From NCBI GenBank assembly GCA_045660265.1, contig JAZRDM010000013.1, positions 7,507-71,506 on the forward strand: a stretch of 64,000 nt of DNA, in the 5' to 3' direction. The notes beneath the pieces are model-generated. The model did no database searches. It was not told the origin of the DNA and saw only the letters and a list, made by a program, of their open reading frames with translations. Made by a program: the position numbers and the translations under genes. Below, in pieces: positions 6,938-15,519 of this stretch. This stretch comes from Scatosoma sp045660265 (lineage in GTDB: Bacteria > Bacillota > Clostridia > Christensenellales > Borkfalkiaceae). Positions within the stretch are counted from its first letter, which is position 1. Each line of letters starts with the position of its first letter.

Positions 6938-8146
6938 TTATACTTTTCGACGTAAATATCCGCCCGTAAGCAACGAGTAGGAACAAGGAATTTTATAATG
7001 CGCTTGCACCAACTTTGCATCCTCTACTTCTTCGCCGTTTTCATCATAAATTTTATCTATTGGAAGTTCCTTTTTAAAATTTTCATCCCACGATAAAACC
7101 TCTAATACGTCTCCCTTTTTGAAGCGATTTCGCATTTCTACCACTACGCAACCGCCTTCATAACCTAATACGTCTGCAATATAGACGTATTCGCCCTTCG
7201 ATTGACTATCGTCATAATTGACCGTTTGCGCGTTTTTTCCAAGTGCATACGCTTGCGTATAAGCACGATGTGCAACGTTACAAAGTTCTTCTTGCGTTAC
7301 AGAAATCTGTCCGCCATCCATATAACGTCTATAAGCATTGATAACCGTTGCTAAATAATATCCGCTCTTCATTCTCCCTTCGATTTTAAAGGAACAAACA
7401 CCTGCATCCGCAAGATCCTTTAAATGATTGGACATATTTAAATCTTTACTGTTTAAAATAAATGCGCCACGCTCATCTTCTTCCATCGGCATCCATTCGC
7501 TTTTGCCATTTGTTGCGTTTAAGGCGCGTACTTCATAACGCCATCTGCATGATTGCACACATGCCCCGCGATTAGACGAGCGACCGTCTAAATAATCCGA
7601 AAGCAAACAGCGTCCGCTGTACGAAATACACATTGCGCCGTGAACAAATGCTTCCAGCTCCATTTCGGGCACAAATTCGTGAATCTCCTTAATTTCAGCA
7701 ATAGATAATTCACGAGCCAAAACAATACGAGAAACCCCCAACTCTTTCCAAAATTTAACCGAATATTTATTCGTCGTATTTGCTTGCGTGGATAAATGCA
7801 AACAAAGCTTGGGCGCGACTTTTTTTGCCAAATAAATAATTCCCGGATCACTAATAATTGCACCATCCACCCCGATTTGTTCAAGAAAAACCAAATATTC
7901 TTCCAACTTTTCAAAATCGAAATTTCGAGCAAAAATATTTACCGTAACGTATAGTTTCTTGCCTTTTTCATGCGCAAGAGAAACGGCATTTTTTAATTCT
8001 TCATCCGTGAAATTATCCGCAAATGTACGTAAGGAAAAATTTTTCCCGCCAACGTATACGGCATCCGCTCCAAAGTTCAAAGCGGTTAAAAATTTTGCAT
8101 AACTGCCCGCGGGCGCTAACAGCTCCGCTGTTATTTTTTCACTCAT
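6938..8146 (-). CDS. trhP: U32 family protein, probable prephenate-dependent tRNA uridine(34) hydroxylase
   Basis: A 402-residue protein. The opening L-L-A-P-A-G-S-Y-A-K-F, G-A-D-A-V-Y-V-G-G, the family segment E-A-F-V-H-G-A-M-C-I-S-Y-S-G-R-C-L-L-S and the following N-R-G-A-C-V-Q-S-C-R-W-R-Y supply the four-cysteine cluster of peptidase-U32 proteins. In Escherichia coli (YegQ/TrhP) and Bacillus subtilis (YrrN/YrrO) these install 5-hydroxyuridine at the tRNA wobble position. Here it directly follows trmR, overlapping it by 8 bases, which supports that role over proteolysis. B. subtilis has two U32 genes at this place; only one is present here. The AGGAGG site lies inside the end of trmR. Confidence 0.85.
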   Translation of the reverse strand: MSEKITAELLAPAGSYAKFLTALNFGADAVYVGGKNFSLRTFADNFTDEELKNAVSLAHEKGKKLYVTVNIFARNFDFEKLEEYLVFLEQIGVDGAIISDPGIIYLAKKVAPKLCLHLSTQANTTNKYSVKFWKELGVSRIVLARELSIAEIKEIHEFVPEMELEAFVHGAMCISYSGRCLLSDYLDGRSSNRGACVQSCRWRYEVRALNATNGKSEWMPMEEDERGAFILNSKDLNMSNHLKDLADAGVCSFKIEGRMKSGYYLATVINAYRRYMDGGQISVTQEELCNVAHRAYTQAYALGKNAQTVNYDDSQSKGEYVYIADVLGYEGGCVVVEMRNRFKKGDVLEVLSWDENFKKELPIDKIYDENGEEVEDAKLVQAHYKIPCSYSLLTGGYLRRKV

Positions 8147-8777
8147 TTACTTTTCCTCCTGCCGTATAAACGGAAATTGCCACACCGTCGCCAACATTTA
8201 AAACAGATGTGATAAAATCTTTATCTGCAGTTAAAGTTTCTAAATAAGACTGAATTTTGACTACAATAGATTTACGCTTTTGCGGAGTTTCTTCCTCACC
8301 GCTAACCCAGCCAAACAATAATACATCATCTGAAAATAAGATTGCACCTTGTTTCATTAAGCGTTTTAAATCGAATAAATATTTCTCATACTGCGCTTTC
8401 GGTCCATCTAAAAAAACAAAATCGTACTCGCCATCCATCATAGATAAAATCTCACCCGCATCACCCAGGTATGCGTTGACGGACTTTTCAATGCCTAAAT
8501 TTTTAAAGTTTTGTTTCGCCTCGTTGTAGCGTTCTTCCTCTAATTCAATCGTAGTAATTTTAGCCTCTGGGCAAGCAAAAAGCATTGCTGAAGCACTTAA
8601 TCCTACTGCCGTACCAATTTCTAAAATATGCTTGGGTTGGCACGCTTTTAACATAACCAAAAGATACTGCAACGTTTCATCATCCGCAACCGGAATACCG
8701 CGCTTTAATGCATCAGCCCTAAGCGCAGAAATCCGTTCGTCAATATTAAGTTTTACAAGCGACGCGGTATATTTCAT
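8139..8777 (-). CDS. trmR: tRNA 5-hydroxyuridine O-methyltransferase (class I SAM)
   Basis: A 212-residue protein of the caffeoyl-CoA-type O-methyltransferase fold. It has I-L-E-I-G-T-A-V-G-L-S-A as the SAM-binding motif I (about residues 56-66), I-T-T-I-E-L-E-E as motif II and F-V-F-L-D-G-P-K-A-Q-Y as the metal/catalytic motif. The length and the rnj-methyltransferase-U32 order match YrrM/TrmR, which methylates ho5U34 to mo5U34. It lies 16 bases behind rnj and overlaps the U32 start, so all three genes are probably on one mRNA. Confidence 0.85.
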   Translation of the reverse strand: MKYTASLVKLNIDERISALRADALKRGIPVADDETLQYLLVMLKACQPKHILEIGTAVGLSASAMLFACPEAKITTIELEEERYNEAKQNFKNLGIEKSVNAYLGDAGEILSMMDGEYDFVFLDGPKAQYEKYLFDLKRLMKQGAILFSDDVLLFGWVSGEEETPQKRKSIVVKIQSYLETLTADKDFITSVLNVGDGVAISVYTAGGKVNE

Positions 8778-8793
8778 AACTTTCCTTTTGTTT

Positions 8794-10905
8794 TTACACG
8801 TCCATAATCGCCACTACAATTAAAGGCGATTGTTTGGTTTTCTTAAGTAAATAATTTCTAACAGCTTTTTTAATAACAGCTATCAGTTCGTTTTTGCTAC
8901 CCCATTGATAATTGTAGCCTTCCACTGCGCGAACGACAACATCTTTTACGTCTTCTTCCGTTACCGTGTTTTCGCCAAATACAAAACCTTTGGGTACAAT
9001 TACAGGAGCGTTGATAACATAATTGCCCGTTACTGCTAATGCAATGGTAAACATCCCCTCCGACGACATGCGCAAACGGTCTTTCATAACCTCGCTTGTG
9101 CCGTAATCTTCAAAGCCTTCGCCGTCGATTAGTCTCGTACCTGCCTGGATGCTTTCACCAAATTTCATGGAAGCTTCGGTAAGTTCTACGCAGTTTCCTA
9201 CCTCTGTAATTAAAATATTATGCGTAGGCATCCCTAAGCCTTCTGCGAGTTGCGCATGCCGTTTTAAATGACGATATTCGCCGTGCACGGGAATGAAAAA
9301 TTTAGGTTTCAACAAGGAATGTAAAATTTTATGTTCCTCTTGACAAGCATGTCCGGAAACGTGAATTTTTTCTAAGCTTTCATAGATTACACGCGCGCCT
9401 CTCTTGTATAAGTTATTGATAACGCGGTAAATCATTTTTTCGTTTCCTGGGATAGGATTCGCTGAAATGATAATCGTATCGTTTTCCCCTACGGTTACTC
9501 TATTAAATTCTCCAGCAGCCATACGTGTCAACGCACTCATTGGCTCGCCTTGCGAACCCGTTGAAACAATTAAAAGCTCGCCGTCGAACATGTTTTTTGT
9601 TTTTTCAATATCCACCAAAATGCCTTCGGGGATTTTTAATTCGCCAATCTTCACCGCAGCGTCTACAACTTTGAACATACTTCTACCCGACAACGCTACT
9701 TTACGGCGGTATTTAACAGCTAAATCAATGATTTGTTGCAAACGGTGTACGTTTGAGGCAAACGTTGCAATAATCATTCTTCTTGTCATATTTTCCGAAA
9801 AAAGATGATCTAACGTCGTACCGACAACCGTTTCACTCATAGTATAGCCAATACGCTCGATATTCGTCGACTCAGCCATATACAGCAATACGCCTTCTTT
9901 GCCCAATTCGGCAATTCTTTTTAAATCAATCGCTTCTCCTGCTACGGGTGTTAAGTCAATTTTAAAATCGCCGCTATGATAAATTAAGCCGTTTGGCGTG
10001 CGAATTGCCAACGCACAAGCACCCGAAATCGAATGATTTACATTGACAAACTCCACCTCAAATACACCTAGTTTAATTCTATCCCCAGGCGAAACAACTC
10101 GTTGCGTGGTATTTTGCAATTTATGCTCTTGCAGCTTATTATCCGCGAGCATAAGAGTAAGTTTTGTACCATAAACAGCCGTATTTAAATTGATTTCTTT
10201 GAGTAAATACGGCAAGCCGCCGATATGGTCTTCGTGCCCATGCGTCAACAAAACACCCCTAATTTTATCCTTATTTTGAACCAAATAACTGATATCCGGC
10301 ACAACACAATCGATACCAGGCATGTCTTCTACATTGGGGAAAGTAAGCCCAGCGTCAATAACGATAATATCGTTACCATACTCAATCGCCGTCATATTTT
10401 TACCGATTTCGCCCACACCGCCAAGGAAAAGAATTTTAACCGTTTTCTTTTTCTTGTCCGATTTTACTTTTTTAGAGGGCGATTCGATTTTCTTAACCAA
10501 TTCACTTTCCAAGAGAATATTTTTTTCCATCCCCACTTCTTTAGGAATTTTAAGCATTTTCTTTGTGTTTCCGCCTTGCTTTGTTTTAACTTTTTGCGAA
10601 ACAGCTTGCTTTTCTGCCGCTATATTCCCTTTTCTTTTCGGCGTAGATTTTCCTTTTGCCGATTTTTCTATCCACTTCTCTTCTTTATGTTCGGACGTTT
10701 TTTTAGGGGTGTGTTTTGCACGTTTTTTCAACGCCGTCGTTTCATTATGCGAAACTTCTTTTTCAATGGAAAAGTTCATAGCCGTACCCATACCTGTCCC
10801 CATTTTTAACTTACGCTTCGGCTGTTTTTCTTTGGCAGGCAATTTTAAATTTTCTTTTCCTTTGTTCGTCTTTTCTTGCTTATTTTGTTGTCCTTTATTT
10901 GCCAC
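8794..10905 (-). CDS. rnj: Ribonuclease J with a 154-residue basic N-terminal extension
   Basis: A 703-residue protein where the family is usually about 555. Residues 155-703 are a normal RNase J: metallo-beta-lactamase core with the metal motif H-G-H-E-D-H (222-227), then the beta-CASP region (S-T-G-S-Q-G-E-P-M-S-A-L) and the S-G-H-A, P-V-H-G-E-Y and C-terminal segments. It combines endonuclease and 5'-3' exonuclease activity in mRNA decay and rRNA maturation. Residues 1-154 are Lys/Gln/Glu-rich, low in complexity and without recognisable domain; they may bind RNA or partners. The GTG start (10903-10905) follows AAGGAG at 11 bases. Internal methionines exist, so some initiation nearer the core cannot be excluded. 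Confidence 0.93.
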   Translation of the reverse strand: MANKGQQNKQEKTNKGKENLKLPAKEKQPKRKLKMGTGMGTAMNFSIEKEVSHNETTALKKRAKHTPKKTSEHKEEKWIEKSAKGKSTPKRKGNIAAEKQAVSQKVKTKQGGNTKKMLKIPKEVGMEKNILLESELVKKIESPSKKVKSDKKKKTVKILFLGGVGEIGKNMTAIEYGNDIIVIDAGLTFPNVEDMPGIDCVVPDISYLVQNKDKIRGVLLTHGHEDHIGGLPYLLKEINLNTAVYGTKLTLMLADNKLQEHKLQNTTQRVVSPGDRIKLGVFEVEFVNVNHSISGACALAIRTPNGLIYHSGDFKIDLTPVAGEAIDLKRIAELGKEGVLLYMAESTNIERIGYTMSETVVGTTLDHLFSENMTRRMIIATFASNVHRLQQIIDLAVKYRRKVALSGRSMFKVVDAAVKIGELKIPEGILVDIEKTKNMFDGELLIVSTGSQGEPMSALTRMAAGEFNRVTVGENDTIIISANPIPGNEKMIYRVINNLYKRGARVIYESLEKIHVSGHACQEEHKILHSLLKPKFFIPVHGEYRHLKRHAQLAEGLGMPTHNILITEVGNCVELTEASMKFGESIQAGTRLIDGEGFEDYGTSEVMKDRLRMSSEGMFTIALAVTGNYVINAPVIVPKGFVFGENTVTEEDVKDVVVRAVEGYNYQWGSKNELIAVIKKAVRNYLLKKTKQSPLIVVAIMDV

Positions 10906-10927
10906 TTCTTTGTATTCTCCTTCCCAT

Positions 10928-10968
10928 AAAAGAGTTTCAACGCATACATGGTATGCTTATTCTCTTTT
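10928..10968 (-). promoter_or_regulatory. Hairpin in the rnj leader
   Basis: GCATAC-ATG-GTATGC (10942-10956) is a perfect inverted repeat nested in a wider AAAAGAG / CTCTTTT repeat (10928-10934 and 10962-10968). It ends a few bases before the rnj ribosome binding site and has no U-tract in the rnj direction, so a leader regulatory or stability hairpin is more likely than a terminator. Confidence 0.5.
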
Positions 10969-11010
10969 TTAGGTAATCTTTTTGCTGTTTTGCTTCCCCT
11001 TCATTTTTTC

Positions 11011-11058
11011 TTTTTAAAAATATGAGGGCCGAAAATTTATTCAATCATCAGCCCTCAT
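11011..11058 (-). terminator. Terminator of the 794-residue repeat protein gene
   Basis: ATGAGGGC / GCCCTCAT (11022-11029 and 11051-11058) form an 8-bp GC-rich stem with a 21-base loop. On the minus strand an ATTTTTAAAAAG run follows. The loop is long for an intrinsic terminator. Confidence 0.55.
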
Positions 11059-11088
11059 TCGTGTTATTTTAATGTTTGACAGACAAGA

Positions 11089-13473
11089 TTATTCTTCGTC
11101 CTTTTTGAAATCGAGATCAACTTTCTTTTCTTTCGTTTCTTTAATCAAGCCTTCGTTTAAAAGTTCTTGCGTGGTCTTATAACCAAATTTTTCCGCATAA
11201 TCGACTTCTACGAAATTATTTTCTTTTTCTGTTCCAAGTTTTTCCGCTAAAGCAGCAATCAAGCGAAGTACTTTCTTAGCCGCCGTTTCGCTCATAACCT
11301 TAACCTTGAACGGCGTGCTTTCGTATGCCTTTTGATCGCCAACGTCTTTTTGGTGATATACCGTCGTCTTAAACTCAGGATCATTGGGATCAAGAGCCAA
11401 ATAGAAGAAGAGTGTCTTACCGCAAATATTCGCTTTTGCAATCGTTTCTCTACCAAAATTAAATCTATCACCGTGCCAGCTGATATTCGAGTTAATTCTC
11501 TTATAAGATACTAATTCGTTTTTAACCTTGCTGTAATAGTATTTTACTTCATCCGCACTTTGCGACATCTTCGCTTCAAAGCTTCTCTTTAAACGAATAA
11601 CTAAGCCCGTTTCTGCATCCACCAACTGTCCGTCAACTTCTTTATAGACAGGTGCATGAGCTTCTGCTACAGCAATTTCTTCTTGAACAGGTTCTTCTAC
11701 GGTGTCTTGAACAGGTTCTTCAGCAGTTTCTTCAACTACTTCTTCTTGAACAGGTTCTTCTACGACGTCTTGAACAAGTTCTTCAACAACCTCTTCGGCA
11801 ATTGCTTCTTGTTCGTTACATTCGCATACTTTTTCAGCAAGCGCGCTAAGATTTAAAGCTTCAGAAACGCCTTCCGCAATCGCTTGATATCCCTCTTCGT
11901 CGATTTGTACAGTATAGGATACGGGTACATCATCCTTACCAAGCTTATCTTCTACGATTTCAGCAATACGGTCATAGTTGATAGGATCAGGAATAATTTG
12001 AGCAGCTGCAGCCGCTTGACATACTTTATCATAGTCGATATTTTCTGTTTGTTCAGCCATCTTTTCAGAAACCATAGTTACAATCTTATCGTAATCAATG
12101 TTTTCCGTTTGTTCAGCCATCTTTTCACAAACCATAGCCACGATCTTGTCGTAATCGATACTTTCAGGTTGTTCAATAGGAGGCATTTTTTCAAGAACGG
12201 TATCTGCAATGCGGTTATAATCAACTTCTTCAGGTTGAGGAATAACGGGTGCTGGTACTTTTTCAGCAACCCTATCAGCCAAGTCTTCCAACCCAAGTGC
12301 TTGCGATACGCCGTCTGCAATTTCTTTCACGCCGTCTTGATCGATAACCACGTCGTATGTAGATTCATCTTCCACCGCCAACATCTTTGCCGTAACCATT
12401 TCAGCAAGCGTTTCATAATCAACAGGCTCGGGTTCAACGGGAGCAGGCATTTTAGAAACGATAAGGTCGGACAAGCGTTCATAATCGATTGCTTCAGGTT
12501 GAGGCAGTGCAATTTTTTCTGCAACTGCGTTTGCTAATGCATCAATATCCAAAGCCGAAAGCGCTTTTGCAACAGCTGCTTCTATCGTAACGGCAATACT
12601 TTCTTCGTTAATAACCGATTCGCTCTTTACACAGCTTGCAGCCGATACAAACGCTTCTTCTACACGACGATAATCGAATTTTTCAGGATAAGGTAAAGAT
12701 TCGACAACCTTTTCTGCTGCACCGTAAATAATTTTATCGTAGTCGATTTCAACGGGAGCAGGAGGTGCTGCTACAACTTCCGTCTTCGGCATAACATCTA
12801 CAACTTTTTCAACGACTTCGTCAACGATACGCGCATAATCGATATTTTCAGGCGTAGGAATCGAAGCAATCGCATCTAAAACTTGTTGCGAATGTGCTGC
12901 TACGCTCGATTCTGCTTTTTCCGCTACCGTTTCCGCAATTTTATCGTAATCAACTTCTTCTTGTTGAGGCAAAGAAGCAATTACCTTATCTTTTACGGAT
13001 TCTGCTAAAGCTTCCGTATCGATAGGATCAGCAGGCGTAAGCTTTTCGTTTAATTCTTCAATCGCTTTTTCAATCGATTCGAGAAGGGCCATTTTCCCGT
13101 CGATAGTATCCAGCTTTTGAATTACTTCATCCGAAAGCAACGTGGACAGCTTTTCGTAAATGGTTTGATTTTGCAAATAGCTGTATTTTACTTCTTGCGC
13201 TACTGATTTCGCCGATTTCTCGCTTGCAGCAAGCGTCTCAGCCGCGTCTTTTTGCATAGACTGATACAAAGAACTTGCTTGCATAGAAGAATACTTCATT
13301 TCATTGACAATTTCTCTTTTTACCCTTTGCAAGTCGTAAGACAACCAGCTATACAAAGCATCAATTTTTGTAGCTGTGTTGGGCGCCGCTTGTTGAGGAG
13401 CAGGCGCGGTAGTTACGGGCTGTCTGTTTACAGGCGCGCCTTGATACTGCCACTGATTTCTGTTGTTGTCCAT
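11089..13473 (-). CDS. Large acidic repeat protein of unknown function
   Basis: A 794-residue soluble protein without signal peptide. Residues 1-40 are Gln/Pro/Ala-rich. About residues 40-150 look coiled-coil. Residues 150-540 consist of about a dozen imperfect copies of a unit of the form I-D-Y-D-K-I-V-x-x-V-x-E-K-M-P, some separated by longer blocks ending A-L-x-L-x-x-L-A-x-K-V. A run of E-E-P-V-Q-E-E-V-like acidic repeats follows. Residues 640-750 form a compact-looking C-terminal domain (S-F-E-A-K-M-S-Q-S-A-D-E-V-K-Y-Y-Y, W-H-G-D-R-F-N-F-G-R, G-K-T-L-F-F-Y-L-A-L-D-P). I recall similar domains in hypothetical Clostridia proteins but cannot assign a function. It has its own promoter and terminator. 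A cytoplasmic scaffold is a guess. Confidence 0.75.
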   Translation of the reverse strand: MDNNRNQWQYQGAPVNRQPVTTAPAPQQAAPNTATKIDALYSWLSYDLQRVKREIVNEMKYSSMQASSLYQSMQKDAAETLAASEKSAKSVAQEVKYSYLQNQTIYEKLSTLLSDEVIQKLDTIDGKMALLESIEKAIEELNEKLTPADPIDTEALAESVKDKVIASLPQQEEVDYDKIAETVAEKAESSVAAHSQQVLDAIASIPTPENIDYARIVDEVVEKVVDVMPKTEVVAAPPAPVEIDYDKIIYGAAEKVVESLPYPEKFDYRRVEEAFVSAASCVKSESVINEESIAVTIEAAVAKALSALDIDALANAVAEKIALPQPEAIDYERLSDLIVSKMPAPVEPEPVDYETLAEMVTAKMLAVEDESTYDVVIDQDGVKEIADGVSQALGLEDLADRVAEKVPAPVIPQPEEVDYNRIADTVLEKMPPIEQPESIDYDKIVAMVCEKMAEQTENIDYDKIVTMVSEKMAEQTENIDYDKVCQAAAAAQIIPDPINYDRIAEIVEDKLGKDDVPVSYTVQIDEEGYQAIAEGVSEALNLSALAEKVCECNEQEAIAEEVVEELVQDVVEEPVQEEVVEETAEEPVQDTVEEPVQEEIAVAEAHAPVYKEVDGQLVDAETGLVIRLKRSFEAKMSQSADEVKYYYSKVKNELVSYKRINSNISWHGDRFNFGRETIAKANICGKTLFFYLALDPNDPEFKTTVYHQKDVGDQKAYESTPFKVKVMSETAAKKVLRLIAALAEKLGTEKENNFVEVDYAEKFGYKTTQELLNEGLIKETKEKKVDLDFKKDEE
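12010..12190 (-). repeat. 60-bp tandem repeats inside the repeat protein gene
   Basis: Near-identical 60-bp units encode I-D-Y-D-K-I-V-x-M-V-x-E-K-M-A-E-Q-T-E-N. They are the most recently duplicated part of a longer, more diverged repeat series that runs to about 13000. Confidence 0.75.
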
Positions 13474-13592
13474 AATAACACCTCGATTTTCTCGTTTGTT
13501 TACGATAAAATTTTTACAAACTAAATTATTTTTGCGTTGTTTTTAGAGAAAAAAATCTCTCAAGGAAGCAAATAATGCTCTATTTCTTATAC

Positions 13593-13621
13593 ATTATAAC
13601 ACATCTTTATCGTGCGGTCAA
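13593..13621 (-). promoter_or_regulatory. Sigma-A promoter of the repeat protein gene
   Basis: TTGACC (13616-13621) and a perfect TATAAT (13593-13598) are 17 bases apart on the minus strand. The leader is about 110 bases and ends in a GAGGTG site before the ATG; it includes a small GAGA-T7-TCTC hairpin near 13545-13560. Confidence 0.82.
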
Positions 13622-13630
13622 GAGTTTTAC

Positions 13631-13662
13631 AAAAAAAAATCGCCGTTTTCGGCAATTTTTTT
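13631..13662 (-). terminator. Terminator downstream of spoIVA and the 32-residue ORF
   Basis: ATTGCCG-AAAA-CGGCGAT forms a stem (one mismatch) followed on the minus strand by nine T residues (13631-13639). It is 110 bases behind the small ORF, just before the next promoter. The interval 13663-13771 shows no ORF with a ribosome binding site. Confidence 0.75.
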
Positions 13663-13771
13663 TACATTTTTTCACATTCAACGCGGACACGGTAGCACTC
13701 TTTTCTAATAACTACCCATTATTGCACCCATACGTTTTTCGACAAATATAACAATGTTTTTTAATAAAAAA

Positions 13772-13870
13772 TCAATTTTTTTCCTTTAAAGAGCTTATAT
13801 AAGCCGCATATTCTGCTTCCGTAAGTTTTCGAACCTTCTTTTTGTTGTTATTTTTGGATATTTTGTTCAT
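13772..13870 (-). CDS. Small basic protein downstream of spoIVA (32 residues)
   Basis: ATG at 13868-13870 has AGGTGGAG four bases upstream, a strong site. The product begins M-N-K-I-S-K-N-N-N-K-K-K-V-R-K-L and ends with a short amphipathic helix-like stretch (T-E-A-E-Y-A-A-Y-I-S-S-L-K-E-K-N). It lies 58 bases behind the spoIVA stop. I do not recognise the family. It does not resemble SpoVM, the 26-residue SpoIVA partner. An open frame continues upstream into spoIVA, but the ribosome binding site fixes the short version. Confidence 0.5.
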   Translation of the reverse strand: MNKISKNNNKKKVRKLTEAEYAAYISSLKEKN

Positions 13871-13928
13871 ACTCCACCTCAAAAAGTTTACTTTAAGTAT
13901 ATCCTTTTTGAAGTTTTTTATGCTATTT

Positions 13929-15398
13929 TTAAAAAACAATACATAAAAAATTACCTTTTCCGTCATTCACCACTTTAGTAATTGTTTTTCGCATTTTTCT
14001 TTGCAACTCCGATGGTATACCCTTTGTTTTAGTCGATATTTCATCCCCCATCAATTCTTTTAAACTCTTTCCAAAAATATTCGTATCCCATACATCCACT
14101 TCATTTAATGCATACTTATCGGAAAGCTCTCCTACATAATTTTCACTCTGCTGTTTTGTACCAATAATCGACTGCACTTCGCCGTCCATATCCACTTTCA
14201 AAATATGATAACTAGCCGCGCTTGCTTTAAATTTTACGCCGTATCCAGAAGATTTTTTAATCAGCTCTGGCTTGGCGAGCCTCAATTCTTCCCCTAATGG
14301 CTGCACGACGCCATAACCATTTTCCGCCGCGTTATAAAACGCCTCTTTTACCTTATCATAATTACGCTTCGCCTCCGAAATTTCTTTCACGTAAGTAAGT
14401 AATTTACGCTCGTTTTGGATTATCTCACCACACTCTTCCCCTAACACGCGATAGAATAAATGCTCTCTTGCTTCCACTTTAAAACGGACCATGCCCCGCC
14501 CCAAATCCATTTCCATCCCTTGCGGGTTGTAAAAATCGTCAAGCTCGTTAAACATATTCTCGAAACACTCGCAATCTTTCATTTTGATAACATCTCTGGA
14601 TTTTTTTCGAATAGCGGAAAGCAGTTTCTCCACCGTTTTATTTTCTTCGGGGAGTGCTTGAATCCACTCCGGAAGCTCAACGTCAATACGCGCAACAGGA
14701 AATTCAAACAACGCTTTTTCGAGCACTGAAAGCATTTCTTGTTCTCCCATCTCCTCCACGTTAACACACAAAACAGGAACCCCATATTTTTCTTGCAACG
14801 TCATGCAAAGCTCGTTTTGTGCGTGTGGCTGACGGCAGTTTAAAAGCACGACAAAAGGCTTGCCGATTTCTTTCAATCTGCGTACCGTTTTTTCTTCCGC
14901 TTCTACGTAATTTTCCCTTGGAATATCCGTAATACTGCCATCCGTCGTAATTAAAACACCTATGGTGGAGTGCTCTGAAATCACTTTTTCTGTCCCTAAC
15001 GCAGCAGCTTCTTCGAAGGGCATTTCACTCTCTCTCCAAGGCGTTTTTACAAGACGAGGCCCCCCATCTTCTTCAAAACCTACCGCGCCTGCAACAGAAT
15101 ATCCCACACAGTCTACAAGCCTTACACTCGCACCTGCCCCTGCCTTTACATCAATTTTCACCGCTTTTGCCGGAATAAATTTAGGTTCTGTTGTCATGAT
15201 TGTTTTCCCCGATGCCGATTGCGGCAATTCGTCCGTCATTACCGCGCGAATATTTTCCTCTGCAAACGGTAATACAAGCGTCTGCATAAAGCGTTTAATA
15301 AAAGTAGATTTTCCCGTTCGCACCGGTCCCACGACACCTATGTAAATATCCCCGCCCGTGCGGTGTGCAATATCTTCGTATATGCTGTAATTTTCCAT
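13929..15398 (-). CDS. spoIVA: Stage IV sporulation protein A (coat basement-layer ATPase)
   Basis: A 489-residue protein of full family length (about 492). The N-terminus (Y-S-I-Y-E-D-I-A-H-R-T-G-G-D-I-Y-I-G-V-V-G-P-V-R-T-G-K-S-T) carries the characteristic Walker A at residues 24-32, followed by T-D-E-L-P-Q-S-A-S-G-K-T-I-M-T-T-E-P. The C-terminal half holds the domain that docks to the forespore membrane through SpoVM. SpoIVA polymerises with ATP hydrolysis to form the base of the spore coat. A GGGAGG site precedes the ATG. Expression should be under sigma-E; no convincing sigma-E promoter could be marked. It is the main evidence that this lineage makes spores or descends from spore formers. 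Confidence 0.97.
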   Translation of the reverse strand: MENYSIYEDIAHRTGGDIYIGVVGPVRTGKSTFIKRFMQTLVLPFAEENIRAVMTDELPQSASGKTIMTTEPKFIPAKAVKIDVKAGAGASVRLVDCVGYSVAGAVGFEEDGGPRLVKTPWRESEMPFEEAAALGTEKVISEHSTIGVLITTDGSITDIPRENYVEAEEKTVRRLKEIGKPFVVLLNCRQPHAQNELCMTLQEKYGVPVLCVNVEEMGEQEMLSVLEKALFEFPVARIDVELPEWIQALPEENKTVEKLLSAIRKKSRDVIKMKDCECFENMFNELDDFYNPQGMEMDLGRGMVRFKVEAREHLFYRVLGEECGEIIQNERKLLTYVKEISEAKRNYDKVKEAFYNAAENGYGVVQPLGEELRLAKPELIKKSSGYGVKFKASAASYHILKVDMDGEVQSIIGTKQQSENYVGELSDKYALNEVDVWDTNIFGKSLKELMGDEISTKTKGIPSELQRKMRKTITKVVNDGKGNFLCIVF

Positions 15399-15450
15399 TT
15401 ACAACCTCCCTCGTTTTTTGCGAAGATAGGCGTTATACATAAAAATCCGC

Positions 15451-15497
15451 ATAAAAAATCTCCGCATTTAAGCCTTACGCTTTACTATATGCGGAGA
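15451..15497 (-). terminator. Terminator of the hslO/TPR operon
   Basis: TCTCCGCAT / ATGCGGAGA pair across a 21-base loop. An ATTTTTT tail follows on the minus strand (15452-15458), between the helical-repeat gene and spoIVA. Confidence 0.75.
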
Positions 15498-15519
15498 ACA
15501 ATTTTTTTATGTGATTTTT

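Noticed and set aside
10225..10972. Plus-strand Phe-rich frames opposite the 5' end of rnj
   Set aside because: Antisense shadow of the lysine-rich arm (AAA/AAG read backwards gives TTT/CTT); no ribosome binding site and no recognisable domain.
13772..13870. The small ORF behind spoIVA as spoVM
   Set aside because: SpoVM is a 26-residue amphipathic, largely hydrophobic helix; this product is lysine/asparagine-rich and polar.
13871..13966. Upstream extension of the 32-residue ORF into spoIVA
   Set aside because: The open frame runs upstream, but the strong AGGTGGAG site lies at the internal ATG and the extension would overlap the 3' end of spoIVA.
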